A stretch of 49,522 nucleotides of DNA from Sphingomonas sp. Leaf10 (GCF_001421245.1 NZ_LMKE01000003.1:6252-55773), one strand, 5' to 3'. Positions 16,775 to 25,769 are shown, counted from the stretch's first letter. The notes: generated by a model not told the origin, from the letters alone. Numbers and translations: made by a program.

Positions 16775-17681
16775 AGTCGATGTGGCTGGATGGGAGAAAA
16801 GACTTCTTCTTCTCCAATTCAGCGGCAATATCGAGCAAATTGAGAAGCGCCGGACTGCGGTTGTTCGGCGACCAGATGGCGCTGAAACGGGCCTGTTCGG
16901 TCTCATCATGGATCGGTCGGAAGGCGACGCCTGGCCAGGGCGTGTGTCGTGCCGCATCGCTAGTCAGCGTGACGCCGTCGCTGCTGGCTATCATATGCAT
17001 CAGCGTGTCCCGGCTTACATCGCAGCGCCGAACATGCGGGGAGTGTCCTCGCTCGGCCATGCGCCGCACGACATGCTCGAAGAGCTGCGGACCGCCGCCT
17101 GCGTTGGAGATCAGGAAGGATTCGGTTGCAAGATCAGACCACGACACAGCGTCGGCCAGTGCCAGCGCATGTGCAACCGGCACCGCAATGAGGAACGGTT
17201 CGGCCCACAGGGGCCGCGAATGGCAATCGGGCGCTTCCACGGGCTCGAGCACCAGCGCTAGGTCGAGCTTGCCGTCGCGGACCAGCGCGATCGTCTGCGC
17301 TGACGTGCCTTCCATCACGATCTGTTCGACATCAGGATAGGCGTCGCGGAAGCGGCTGCGCAGTGCAGCCAGACTGCCGCCAGCTATAGAGGAATTCAGA
17401 CCGATCGCGATCTGCCCGGTCGCGCCGGACGATGCCGTTCCTGCCGTCCGCACGGCGTTATCGAGATGTCCGATCCCGGCGGCGACTTCGGCGACGAACC
17501 GGCAACCGGCTTCAGTCAACCGGACTCCGCGAGGGCGGCGCTCGAATAGCAGGATGCCCAGCGTCTCCTCCAACGCCTTTATCCGGGCACTTACGCACGA
17601 CTGCGAGGTTCCGAGCACATTCGCAGCGTGATGAAAGTTCAGATATTCAGCAACCGTCAGCGTCTGAATCAGCGAGGTCAT
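16746..17681 (-). CDS. LysR-family transcriptional regulator
   Basis: A 311-residue LTTR. N-terminal winged helix-turn-helix: LTVAEYLNFHHAANVLGTSQSCVSARIKALEETLGILLFERRPRGVRLTEAG; then a periplasmic-binding-like effector domain starting near residue 90 (GQIAIGLNSSIAGGSLAALRSRF). ATG 17681 puts the HTH at the usual place; the open frame to 17819 lacks conserved residues. The effector is unknown. It is divergent from the TetR gene, leaving about 175 bp of shared control region, and may regulate itself or the TetR-DUF4336 pair. Confidence 0.88.
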   Translation of the reverse strand: MTSLIQTLTVAEYLNFHHAANVLGTSQSCVSARIKALEETLGILLFERRPRGVRLTEAGCRFVAEVAAGIGHLDNAVRTAGTASSGATGQIAIGLNSSIAGGSLAALRSRFRDAYPDVEQIVMEGTSAQTIALVRDGKLDLALVLEPVEAPDCHSRPLWAEPFLIAVPVAHALALADAVSWSDLATESFLISNAGGGPQLFEHVVRRMAERGHSPHVRRCDVSRDTLMHMIASSDGVTLTSDAARHTPWPGVAFRPIHDETEQARFSAIWSPNNRSPALLNLLDIAAELEKKKSFLPSSHIDFTAPILPPA

Positions 17682-17821
17682 TGGGATGCGACCACTGAAT
17701 AGTGGCGACAACTTAATCAGCTCTGAATTACCTCTTCGTCGCCTCCGCATTTCCCACACCCAGACTCGGAGCGGACCTACGCACCGACGACCGCGCTTGA
17801 AGCCGCAGCCAACATCCAAAC

Positions 17822-17853
17822 TTTACAGGAGTGTAAAAATACACAATGGTGTA
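17822..17853. promoter_or_regulatory. Two adjacent palindromes upstream of the TetR gene
   Basis: Two perfect inverted repeats lie side by side just before the TetR start: TTTACA-ggag-TGTAAA (17822-17837) and TACAC-aatg-GTGTA (17840-17853), with centres 17 bp apart and the shared half-site TACA/TGTA. The last base is 3 bp before ATG 17857. The layout suits cooperative binding by TetR dimers and autorepression. Confidence 0.6.
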
Positions 17854-17856
17854 CCT

Positions 17857-18447
17857 ATGGCAAGCCTGAAGCGGACAGAGCGATCTCGTCAACTCATACT
17901 CGATGCCGCCGATGCGGCGTTTCGAGAGCTGGGGTTTTCGAACGCGGCCGTAGAAGAGATCGCTGCGCGCGCGGGACTTACCCGCAAGACGGTCTACAAC
18001 CTGTTCAGCTCCAAAGAAGAAATAGCGCTGCAACTCATAGCCCGAGTGGAAGCCGGTGATGAGACTTATCGCTCGCGGATCAATGCGAACGAAGATGTCG
18101 TCAAATTGCTGGAAAGCGTGTTTCTAGACAGCGCGGGCTGGTGCCTAGCTAATCCTTCCCTAGCCAGGTTTGCCCTCGCACCTGCGGAGCGGCCAAGTCT
18201 CGAACCGCCTTCCCATCGTCCCACGTTCCAACGGCTCGTCCGTGACCTTCTCGTTCTCGGCCAGCAGCAAGGCGTCATCCGCAAGGATGACGATCCCAAT
18301 TTCATGTCGCTCGTTCTGCTCGGCATCTACGCGCAAGCGATGCTCACTGCCCTTTCTGGCGGTCCATTCAGCAATGACGATGTCAAACGCCTCATCCATA
18401 TCGTTATCGATGGCATCGGCGAGCGGTCCCGATCTTCCGCAATCTAG
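17857..18447 (+). CDS. TetR/AcrR-family transcriptional regulator
   Basis: A 196-residue repressor. The N-terminal HTH reads RSRQLILDAADAAFRELGFSNAAVEEIAARAGLTRKTVYNLFSSKEEI, the classical TetR fold; the C-terminal ligand domain is helical and not assignable to a ligand. It lies 11 bp upstream of a DUF4336 gene on the same strand, so the two are probably one transcript, with the palindromes at 17822-17853 as operator. No clear Shine-Dalgarno is seen because the operator occupies that space. Confidence 0.9.
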   Translation: MASLKRTERSRQLILDAADAAFRELGFSNAAVEEIAARAGLTRKTVYNLFSSKEEIALQLIARVEAGDETYRSRINANEDVVKLLESVFLDSAGWCLANPSLARFALAPAERPSLEPPSHRPTFQRLVRDLLVLGQQQGVIRKDDDPNFMSLVLLGIYAQAMLTALSGGPFSNDDVKRLIHIVIDGIGERSRSSAI

Positions 18448-18458
18448 AGAGTTTCCCA

Positions 18459-19166
18459 ATGCCCGAGTCGGTAGCGTTGAAAGAATTCGGACCTGATATA
18501 TGGACCATCGACGGCCCTAAGGTTGTTGCTGCACTAGGATTTCACTATCCGACCCGGATGGCTGTCATAAAGCTATCCGATGACCGACTTTTTATATGGT
18601 CGGCAATCGCCTTGACCGACGGCGTTCGAGCCGAGATTGGCGCCATTGGGGAGGTCGCTTTTCTAATCGCGCCCAACTCTCTGCATCATCTATTTATTTC
18701 GGATTGGAAGCACGCATATCCAAGCGCCCGGCTCTATGCTGCCCCTGGCTTGCGAGATAAGCGCAAGGACTTAGTTATGGAAGACGATCTAGACGGCATA
18801 CATACTCTACCGTGGTCCGAGGAAATAGACCACGTTCTGGTGGAGGGAAATGCGATAACGAGTGAAGTGGTCTTTTTTCATCGGAAGAGCGGGACGGCAA
18901 TATTCACTGATCTTATCCAGCAGATGCCTGTCGGCTGGTTTTCTGGTTGGCGCGCGATAGTCGCGAAGCTCGACCTCATGGTCGGCCCGGAACCATCAGT
19001 GCCTCGCAAGTTCCGTGTGGCCTTCACCGATCGTGCGCGGGCGCGCGCGGCTCTGAAAATTATCTTGGCTTGGCCGACCGATAAAGTGCTGATGGCGCAC
19101 GGGACGCCTGTCGAGAGGAATGGTCAGGCATTCTTGCGGCGTGCGTTCAGATGGCTGGTAAACTGA
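18459..19166 (+). CDS. DUF4336 domain protein
   Basis: A 235-residue soluble protein of the DUF4336 family, whose fold resembles metallo-beta-lactamases. Features: the N-terminal IWTIDGPKVVAALGFHYPTRMAVIKL, the LIAPNSLHHLFISDWKHAYPSARLYAAPGL segment typical of the family, and a late MAHGTPVERNG histidine. Several canonical HxHxDH ligands are absent, so catalysis is doubtful. It sits directly behind the TetR gene and is probably its regulated target. The 54-bp direct repeat starts 26 bp after its stop. Confidence 0.8.
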   Translation: MPESVALKEFGPDIWTIDGPKVVAALGFHYPTRMAVIKLSDDRLFIWSAIALTDGVRAEIGAIGEVAFLIAPNSLHHLFISDWKHAYPSARLYAAPGLRDKRKDLVMEDDLDGIHTLPWSEEIDHVLVEGNAITSEVVFFHRKSGTAIFTDLIQQMPVGWFSGWRAIVAKLDLMVGPEPSVPRKFRVAFTDRARARAALKIILAWPTDKVLMAHGTPVERNGQAFLRRAFRWLVN

Positions 19167-19191
19167 CACGCTCCTGCCGGTCTTCACGGTC

Positions 19192-19245
19192 ACCGGCTCG
19201 GACGAGCGCCAGCGATCCCTTGACCCGCGCGTGGGGCAGAGCCCC
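19192..19245 (+). repeat. 54-bp direct repeat, left copy
   Basis: This 54-bp segment recurs at 23124-23177 in the same orientation with 52 of 54 bases identical by eye (differences at T/C near position 7 and A/G near position 47). The end contains an inverted repeat GGGGC-aga-GCCCC. The two copies frame the ABC-3C operon, so they mark either the ends of an inserted cassette or a recombination site. Confidence 0.85.
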
Positions 19246-19369
19246 TAGCGCCGAGGCCTGCGAATCAGGCAGGCCGCTTTACAGGATACTGGCAACGCAA
19301 TACTTCTCTGAAAACCTACGCCTCCGGCAAAGGGGTTGCGCTGGAAGGGATCGCAGGGGGAGCTACGCT

Positions 19370-20560
19370 ATCGCCTCTAAGTTCAATGCGACCGGCTCGA
19401 TGCTCGGCTATCTCTACCAGTGTCGCGAGGCACTGCTGCTGGCTATCGTCGAATCTAAATCACATCCAGCGCTTGCCATTTCGATCGAGCGCTTCGACGA
19501 TGTCGCATTCGAACAGGGCGGAAGTCCGACCGAGCAGGTTCAGCTCAAGCATCATGTAAATGCCGCGAGCCTTACCGACCTGAGCGTCGACCTCTGGAAG
19601 ACGATACGCATTTGGTCGGAACAGACCGCCGATGATCCGCAAACGCCGTTCGAACGACGATTTTCGATCGTAACGACCGCGACTGCACCTGCGGGATCTG
19701 CTGCGGAACTACTGCGCGCTACGCGCCCAACTGACGATGCCGAGGAAGACGCGCTCAAGCTGCTGCTTGCTGCCGCAACGAACTCCACCAATCAGGAATC
19801 GGCGGCTGGACGTACCGCATTTCTTACGTTGCCGTCGACGAGCCAGCGCAACCTGCTGGCGGCTATCCGCGTCTACGACAACGCGCCCAACATCACCAAC
19901 GCCCGTGGCGAGATAGAGGAGATGTTGTCGTTCGCGGTCCCTGTCGAGAAGGTCGAGAGCTTGGTCGATCACCTCGAAGGTTGGTGGTTCGCACAGGTCG
20001 TCCATTCTCTGAGCGTGGCTACAGCGCCCGCCATATCGCTGCTGACGCTGCGCCAGAAGATCGACGAGATTGCGAGTGCTTTCCGAACGGGAGACCTATT
20101 GATAACCCCCGCAGCACTCGCGGTGACCGACGGAGACTTGACCGCCTCGGACACCCGTATCTTCGTCGAGCAGATGCGCTGTATCGGGTTGGCAGCAAAC
20201 GCAATCGAGCTTGCCAAGCGAGATTTCTATCGGGCAACCGCACAACGATCAGCATGGGCACGGGAAAATGCCCTGCTGGATGGAGAGTCGGTGCGATATG
20301 ACGCCGACCTTGTTGACCGCTGGATGCGCGAACGATTGGCGCGAGAAAGCGATGCCGCGCCGTCTAGTGCCGACGAAAAGACGAAATTCGGCCGCGACCT
20401 GTTCCACTGGGCGAGCCGTGCTCAACAGCCTTTTCGCAATCGGCACGAACAATGGCTCTGCTCGGGTTCGTATCAGATATTGGCTGACGGCGTGACGGTG
20501 GGCTGGCATCCCGACCACGCGAGCATGTTTGGAATTCCGGCACGGGGGAAGGCAGCGTGA
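19370..20560 (+). CDS. ABC-3C system protein with PD-(D/E)xK-like N-terminus
   Basis: About 396 residues. The N-terminal part, LGYLYQCREALLLAI, then SIERFDDVAFE and QVQLKHH, has the E-D-QxK arrangement of DUF4297/Cap4-like predicted nucleases; the rest is helical and resembles the C-terminal partner domain of ABC-three-component systems. Inferred role: effector that cuts DNA when the ATPase senses invasion. The start is uncertain. Conserved sequence begins before the first internal ATG (19400), while ATG 19151 lies inside DUF4336 and reads through the repeat. GGGGGAG at 19356-19362 is spaced 7 bases from ATC 19370, a possible non-standard start. Its TGA overlaps the next GTG by four bases. 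Confidence 0.8.
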   Translation: MASKFNATGSMLGYLYQCREALLLAIVESKSHPALAISIERFDDVAFEQGGSPTEQVQLKHHVNAASLTDLSVDLWKTIRIWSEQTADDPQTPFERRFSIVTTATAPAGSAAELLRATRPTDDAEEDALKLLLAAATNSTNQESAAGRTAFLTLPSTSQRNLLAAIRVYDNAPNITNARGEIEEMLSFAVPVEKVESLVDHLEGWWFAQVVHSLSVATAPAISLLTLRQKIDEIASAFRTGDLLITPAALAVTDGDLTASDTRIFVEQMRCIGLAANAIELAKRDFYRATAQRSAWARENALLDGESVRYDADLVDRWMRERLARESDAAPSSADEKTKFGRDLFHWASRAQQPFRNRHEQWLCSGSYQILADGVTVGWHPDHASMFGIPARGKAA

Positions 20561-21063
20561 GCTTGCCGATCTGGGACAGGCGGCCACGCGAAGAAGCCTA
20601 TCTCTTCAATCCGGCATTTTGCGGCGTCGTTCTTCACGAATTTACGAAGGAGTATGTGAAGGCCAAAGCTGCCCCGTGCTCCTTGGCGTTGCTGTTTTGT
20701 GTTTTGCCGATAGCACTGCATAGTAAAACCAGATTCGCTCTACCGGGTTCGACATTGACTTCGCTCTACTCGTGGCGAGAGCGCAATCCCGAAGTACTGA
20801 TCGGCTTCGCCGAACGTGCACGGTCTCTGCGTCCGGTGGCGCAAGAAGCCTTGCGCTTCGGCTTGGATCGCTCAGTCTTTCAACTGACTGAGGAAGGCGA
20901 CCTGCTGCTTGGCGACAAGCCACTCGCGGTTGGCAAAAAATTTGAGGAAGGACTGTCCGAAGATGCGCGAGACTGCATCGTGACCGCACGATTGCTCGGC
21001 CGATGGTTCGCTAAAGCGGGGACAACGTCAACGATCATGGCGGTTTGGGGGATCAAGCCATGA
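20557..21063 (+). CDS. ABC-three-component system middle component
   Basis: A 168-residue protein with the pattern of ABC-3C middle components: YLFNPAFCGVVLHEFTKEY, SLALLFCVLPIALHSKTRFALP, then a C-terminal TARLLGRWFAKAGTTSTIMAVWGIKP. These small proteins bridge the ATPase and the effector; biochemistry is not established as far as I know. Start GTG 20557 overlaps the previous stop (GTGA), and its TGA overlaps the ATPase ATG (ATGA), so all three are translationally coupled. Normal length. Confidence 0.82.
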   Translation: MSLPIWDRRPREEAYLFNPAFCGVVLHEFTKEYVKAKAAPCSLALLFCVLPIALHSKTRFALPGSTLTSLYSWRERNPEVLIGFAERARSLRPVAQEALRFGLDRSVFQLTEEGDLLLGDKPLAVGKKFEEGLSEDARDCIVTARLLGRWFAKAGTTSTIMAVWGIKP

Positions 21064-22997
21064 GCATGAGTATCGGCGCGATTATTCTTTACTCCCATAG
21101 TGGGGCGCAACGCGAGCTGACCTTCAAGACCAGCGGTCTGAATATTATCACGGGAGACTCGAAGACCGGGAAGTCGGCAATCATTGATATCATCGACTAC
21201 TGCCTCGGCCGCAGCAGTTGCAATGTCGCAGAAGGGGTTATTCGTCGCGGTGTTTCATGGTTCGCCGTTCGCCTCCTAAACGATGATGACGAGCTTCTTG
21301 TAGCGCGCCGCAATCCTGGTCCAGGTTCTGATAGCGGAGGCGAGATTTACGTCCGCAGGGGCAGCTACCCAACGCCGCCCCCGTTCGACGACCTCGCTCG
21401 CAATATGGTCGAGACGGATCTCATCTCGCTGCTTTCGCGCTTCGTCGGCATTTCTGAAAATGAGCATCGGCCACAGTCCGGCACCCGGCTGCCGCTACAG
21501 GCGACCATTCGACACGCGCTATTCCTTTGCTTCCAGAAACAGGATGAGATCGACAACCGCGATAGGCTTTTCCATCGTCAGGGCGATCAGTTCATCCCTC
21601 AGGCAATCAAGGACACCATTCCGTATTTCATCGGGGCCGTCGACGAGCAGCATTTTCTTCGTCAACATGAATTGGACATGGCGCGCGATGCTCTGCGGGA
21701 ATTGGAGGTCCGTGCCCAACGCCAGCGCGAACAGCGCAACGTGGATGTGGGTCGCATCCGGCGGCTTGTGACTGATGGTAAGCGAGTCGGCCTGATCGTT
21801 CCTGAGTACGAGCCGGTCGAAACGGACATTGCGCTTGAGGTTCTCGATCGTGCCGCTCGGACGGATTTGGGTTCGGCCAACACCCTTCCGGATTTTGGCG
21901 ACTCGATCGCTCGGTTGCGTGGTGAGCAGGGGACGCTGCGAGCCAGCCTTGAGCGTGTAACTGACGAGGTTCGAGCGTCACGGCTGATGATGTCCGAACA
22001 GAGTACGTATACTCGCGAAAGCCATGAACAGCGCGCGCGGCTATCCTCCATTGGGCTCTATAAGGTGGACGCCGAAGGTCATCACTGCCCCGTCTGCGAC
22101 TCTGAACTTGCCGTACCAACGCCGGCGGCGGCGCAGGTTGCAAATGCTCTACGTACTGTCACCACGCAGCTCGCGGCCGTCGAAGTCGAGCAACCGCATC
22201 TGCAAAGCCATATCGAAGGACTGGAACAGCGCCGCGGCAAGCTGGAACGCGATCTTGTCGAGGCGCAGACAGCGCTAAATCGCTTGATCGCGGACGATGC
22301 TCGGGCGCGGGCGCAGCAGGACTTGCTGGTCGATCAGGCGCGAGTAATCGGCCGCATCGGCGCGTTTCTCGACGCCTTGCGTCCGGGTGAAGGCGAAATA
22401 GACGTGACGCCGCTGATTGAAGCAGCAAGGCGACGTGTCGAGACAATGGAAGCGGCAGTCAACGCCGACGATGTCGCCCAGCGGCTCGACACCTATCTCA
22501 ATCTCATCAGCAAGCAGATGTCGCGTTTCGCGGAGTCGCTGGACCTCGAACATAGCGGCAGTGAACTTCGGCTCGATCTCAAGAAGCTTACGGTCGTTGC
22601 TGACACGATCGACGGCCCGATCCCGCTCAACCGTATGGGTAGCGGTGAAAATTGGGTCGGCTACCACGTCCTAACCTATATCGCCCTGCACTGGTGGTTC
22701 CGGAAACGTGGTCGGCCGGTCCCCGCGACACTGATCTTCGACCAGCCGTCACAAGCGCATTATCCTGCTGAGCGGGACCAAGAGGGCAGCCTTGATCCCC
22801 TGGACGACAAGGATCGGCACGCGGTGCAGGCGCTGTTCGAATTGATGCATCAAGCCTGTCAGGAGATCGATGGGCTTCAACTGATCGTGCTCGACCATGC
22901 CCATCTGGCCGACAAATGGTTTGAGGAGGCGATTGTGGAGGAATGGCGTCGAGACCGCTTCTTAGTGCCGCCGTCTTGGGATGTGCGCGCACGGTAG
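21060..22997 (+). CDS. ABC-3C ATPase, DUF3732 family (SMC-like)
   Basis: A 645-residue SMC/Rad50-style ABC ATPase. Walker A is GDSKTGKSAI at residues 32-41; a long central helical region (about 190-470) forms a coiled coil; the tip region carries HHCPVCDSE with C343 and C346, like the zinc hook of Rad50. The signature-like MGSGENWVGYH, Walker B TLIFDQPSQ and a late LDHAHL complete the ATP site. The DUF3732 features (NIITGDSKTGKSAIIDIIDYCLG) are strong. Start ATG 21060 overlaps the preceding stop. It is thought to sense DNA or infection and trigger the partner effector; that role is inference. Confidence 0.9.
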   Translation: MSMSIGAIILYSHSGAQRELTFKTSGLNIITGDSKTGKSAIIDIIDYCLGRSSCNVAEGVIRRGVSWFAVRLLNDDDELLVARRNPGPGSDSGGEIYVRRGSYPTPPPFDDLARNMVETDLISLLSRFVGISENEHRPQSGTRLPLQATIRHALFLCFQKQDEIDNRDRLFHRQGDQFIPQAIKDTIPYFIGAVDEQHFLRQHELDMARDALRELEVRAQRQREQRNVDVGRIRRLVTDGKRVGLIVPEYEPVETDIALEVLDRAARTDLGSANTLPDFGDSIARLRGEQGTLRASLERVTDEVRASRLMMSEQSTYTRESHEQRARLSSIGLYKVDAEGHHCPVCDSELAVPTPAAAQVANALRTVTTQLAAVEVEQPHLQSHIEGLEQRRGKLERDLVEAQTALNRLIADDARARAQQDLLVDQARVIGRIGAFLDALRPGEGEIDVTPLIEAARRRVETMEAAVNADDVAQRLDTYLNLISKQMSRFAESLDLEHSGSELRLDLKKLTVVADTIDGPIPLNRMGSGENWVGYHVLTYIALHWWFRKRGRPVPATLIFDQPSQAHYPAERDQEGSLDPLDDKDRHAVQALFELMHQACQEIDGLQLIVLDHAHLADKWFEEAIVEEWRRDRFLVPPSWDVRAR

Positions 22998-23323
22998 AAT
23001 GGCTTTGCGGTGGTTCTGCCCCTCGGCGAGAGCGGAGGTAGCAAGAGGCAAGGGCATCCGGACCGGAGGGGGATCGCCCGGCCTCCACGGAACGGCAGAA
23101 CGACGTGGCGGAAGGCCGAGGATACCGGCCCGGACGAGCGCCAGCGATCCCTTGACCCGCGCGTGGGGCGGAGCCCCCTGCAGCGCAATAAAGCGAAGCC
23201 GTCGCTAGACGGGCGGTAACTTATATGTTACCCACCTTTTTTGATGTGCCCGAAAGTAGGCTGAGGGATGCCGGGGCGTTGCGAGTTTCGAATGCAAGGT
23301 TGCGGCTAGAAAGCGAAGAAGCA
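22998..23323. other. Intergenic stretch holding the right repeat
   Basis: No gene is seen in this stretch of just over 300 bases. It holds the right 54-bp repeat (23124-23177) and leftover mobile-element sequence between the ABC-3C operon and the antitoxin gene. A promoter for the antitoxin must lie near its right end. A toxin gene, usually found upstream of this antitoxin type, is absent. Confidence 0.45.
23124..23177 (+). repeat. 54-bp direct repeat, right copy
   Basis: Second copy of the segment at 19192-19245, same orientation, ending in GGGGC-gga-GCCCC. Together the copies enclose about 3.9 kb holding exactly the three ABC-3C genes, so the operon may be a unit that can be gained or lost by recombination between them. 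Confidence 0.85.
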
Positions 23324-23662
23324 ATGGCGCTGACACGCGGATTTACGGAGACGATGAAGAAGCGCATGGCGCGCGATCCTGCCTTGGCGAAGGCGCTGCT
23401 TGATGAAGCGGCGACGTTGTTCTTGAATGGTGAGCCGCAGGCTGCACGCCTGATCCTGCGCGATCTCATCAATGCCTCGGTCGGGTTTGAAGCATTGTCT
23501 GAAGAGACGGCCAGGCCGAGCAAAAGCCTTCACCGGATGTTATCCGAGAATGGCAATCCTAGTATGGACAATCTTGCCGCTATATTTAAAGCCGTTCGCA
23601 ATAGAATGGGCGTAAGCCTTGAAGTTCGCACGGCAAGACTGAGTGAAGATGTAAGTAATTAA
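23324..23662 (+). CDS. HigA-like antitoxin / XRE-type regulator, apparently orphan
   Basis: A 112-residue protein like the probable addiction-module antidote family: ALLDEAATLFLNGEPQAARLILRDLINASVGFEALSEETARPSKSLHRML then NGNPSMDNLAAIFKAVRNRMG, where the second part is the HTH that binds its own promoter. ATG 23324 gives MALTRGFTETMKKRM, the usual family start; the longer frame to 23225 is unlikely. In complete systems a RelE/HigB-like toxin lies next to it; none is visible on either side. It may be a relic or a solitary regulator. Confidence 0.78.
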   Translation: MALTRGFTETMKKRMARDPALAKALLDEAATLFLNGEPQAARLILRDLINASVGFEALSEETARPSKSLHRMLSENGNPSMDNLAAIFKAVRNRMGVSLEVRTARLSEDVSN

Positions 23663-23693
23663 GTCAGCTGTACCCTCCACATTGGACACACCT

Positions 23694-25769
23694 ATGTTTG
23701 ATCGAAATCGGGCGCTCTCCCTTCTCCGCACGGGATCTCAACGTCAGGACGCTGATTTCCGGGATGATCAGGAAGAGGCTATCCGCCATTTGGTTGAAGG
23801 GAACGGGCGTCTCCTCGTGGTCCAAAAGACCGGATGGGGAAAAAGCTTCGTCTACTTCATAGCCGCACGATTATTGCGCGAACAGGGCTTTGGCCCGTCT
23901 CTCTTAATCTCTCCGCTGCTGTCACTGATGCGCAACCAGATCGCGGCTGCCGAACGCATGGGCGTTCGCGCGGTCACCCTCCATTCGGGCAACGTCGCGG
24001 AATGGCCTGAGATCGAGGCTCGTATCGCTCAGGACGACGTCGATATCATCCTAGTTTCGCCGGAGCGTCTGGCGAACGAGCATTTCCAGACTGAGGTGAT
24101 GGCGGGAATCGCACCACGGATCGCAATGCTGGTGATTGATGAGGCGCATTGCATCTCTGACTGGGGGCATGACTTCCGACCACAGTATCGCCTCATCGAA
24201 CGGATGGTACGCAGACTTCCCACCAATCTTCGCTTGCTGGCGACGACCGCTACGGCGAACGATCGCGTGCTGCGCGATCTCACCGAAGTTCTCGGCCCCG
24301 ACATCGCCGTCTCCCGTGGTGACCTGAACCGTCCCTCGCTCACCCTCCAAACGATCCGCCTGCCGGGGCAGGCCGAACGACTGGCATGGTTGGCCGATCA
24401 ACTTGAGACTCTGCCTGGGCACGGGATCATCTATACGCTGACGATCCGTGACGCGGAGATGGTCGCGGCGTGGTTACGGTCCCGCAATTTCGCCGTAGCC
24501 GCCTATACCGGAGAAAGTGGTGAGCAGCGCGAGGCATTAGAACAGGACTTGCTGCACAATCGGGTCAAGGCGCTTGTCGCCACCACGGCGCTGGGCATGG
24601 GATACGACAAACCCGATCTGGCTTTTGTGATTCATTATCAGGTGCCGGGATCGGCCGTCGCTTATTACCAGCAGGTTGGGCGGGCGGGCCGTGGGCTTGA
24701 TGCAGCTTACGGTGTGCTGCTCAGCGGCGAGGAAGAAGGTAGGATCACCGACTGGTTTATCGACAGCGCTTTCCCGAAGCCTGATGAGGTCGAGCAGATC
24801 ATCGCCGCTTTGGACGCGGCGCCGGAGGGATTGTCGATCCCTGAGATGCAGAGCGTTGTTAATCTGAGCGTAGGGCGCATCACGCACGCCATTCAGTTAC
24901 TGTCGCTGGAGTCACCTGCGCCCCTCGCAAAGCAGGGCGCGCGGTGGCAGCTCACCGCGGCACCATTGGGCAATGACTTCTGGTCCCGAGCGGAACGGCT
25001 GACCAGCCTACGTAAAGACGAGCAGCGACAGATGGAGGAGTATGTCGCCTTGCCGTTCGGCACACACATGCCCTTCCTGGTAGCTGCGCTCGATGGCGAT
25101 CCGAGCGGCATCGCGCCGCCTTCGCTACCTCAGTTGCCAACAGCGCCGGATGCCGCCACCGTGCGAGATGCTGTCACGTTCCTTCGCCGAACGGACCTGC
25201 CGATCGAGCCTCGCAAACAATGGCCCGGCGGTGGACTGCCGCGCTATGGCCTGAGCGGCAGGGTTGCAGCCGAACGCCAAGCAGAGGCGGGTAAGGCGCT
25301 GTCTGTTTGGGGCGATGCAGGCTGGGGAAGCCTCGTCAGGGCCGGCAAGTACCAGAATGGTCGTTTCGATGAAGAACTGGTCCACGCTTGCAGAAAAATG
25401 GTGATCGACTGGAACCCGCAACCGTGTCCTGAGTGGGTGACGTGCATTCCTTCTTCCCGAAACCCGGATCTTGTGCCCGACTTCGCCAGGCGCCTGGCAA
25501 TCGAGTTGGGCCTGCCGTTTCTTCCCGTACTCCGTAAGGCCGAAGATCGACCGGAACAGAAGGCGATGGCGAACAGCGTCCAGCAAGCCCGCAATGTAGA
25601 TGGGTCGCTGGCGATTGATGAAGGGTCGGTTCCGCACGGTCCCGTTCTGCTGATCGATGACATGGTCGATTCGAGATGGACGTTGACGGTGGCAGCTTGG
25701 CTTCTGCGGGAGGCGGGTAGCGGTGAGGTTTGGCCGCTGGCCCTATCAAAGACGGGGCATGGGGAATGA
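23694..25769 (+). CDS. RecQ-like DNA helicase fused to a phosphoribosyltransferase domain
   Basis: A 691-residue protein. The helicase part (about 1-360) has [12 protein letters not shown], Walker A QKTGWGKS (residues 44-51), DEAH box [19 protein letters not shown], motif [12 protein letters not shown] and motif [11 protein letters not shown]. It lacks RecQ's zinc and HRDC domains. The C-terminal 120 residues carry a type I PRTase signature, [23 protein letters not shown], where ribose-5-phosphate would bind. Start ATG 23694. Its TGA overlaps the DprA-like ATG (ATGA). Such helicase-PRTase fusions next to DprA appear in defence islands; I cannot name a tested mechanism. It may process or modify single-stranded invading DNA. 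Confidence 0.88.
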   Translation: MFDRNRALSLLRTGSQRQDADFRDDQEEAIRHLVEGNGRLLVVQKTGWGKSFVYFIAARLLREQGFGPSLLISPLLSLMRNQIAAAERMGVRAVTLHSGNVAEWPEIEARIAQDDVDIILVSPERLANEHFQTEVMAGIAPRIAMLVIDEAHCISDWGHDFRPQYRLIERMVRRLPTNLRLLATTATANDRVLRDLTEVLGPDIAVSRGDLNRPSLTLQTIRLPGQAERLAWLADQLETLPGHGIIYTLTIRDAEMVAAWLRSRNFAVAAYTGESGEQREALEQDLLHNRVKALVATTALGMGYDKPDLAFVIHYQVPGSAVAYYQQVGRAGRGLDAAYGVLLSGEEEGRITDWFIDSAFPKPDEVEQIIAALDAAPEGLSIPEMQSVVNLSVGRITHAIQLLSLESPAPLAKQGARWQLTAAPLGNDFWSRAERLTSLRKDEQRQMEEYVALPFGTHMPFLVAALDGDPSGIAPPSLPQLPTAPDAATVRDAVTFLRRTDLPIEPRKQWPGGGLPRYGLSGRVAAERQAEAGKALSVWGDAGWGSLVRAGKYQNGRFDEELVHACRKMVIDWNPQPCPEWVTCIPSSRNPDLVPDFARRLAIELGLPFLPVLRKAEDRPEQKAMANSVQQARNVDGSLAIDEGSVPHGPVLLIDDMVDSRWTLTVAAWLLREAGSGEVWPLALSKTGHGE

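Noticed and set aside
19151..19369. ATG 19151 as start of the ABC-3C nuclease-like gene
   Set aside because: It lies inside the DUF4336 gene and would translate the 54-bp repeat and low-complexity sequence with no family resemblance.
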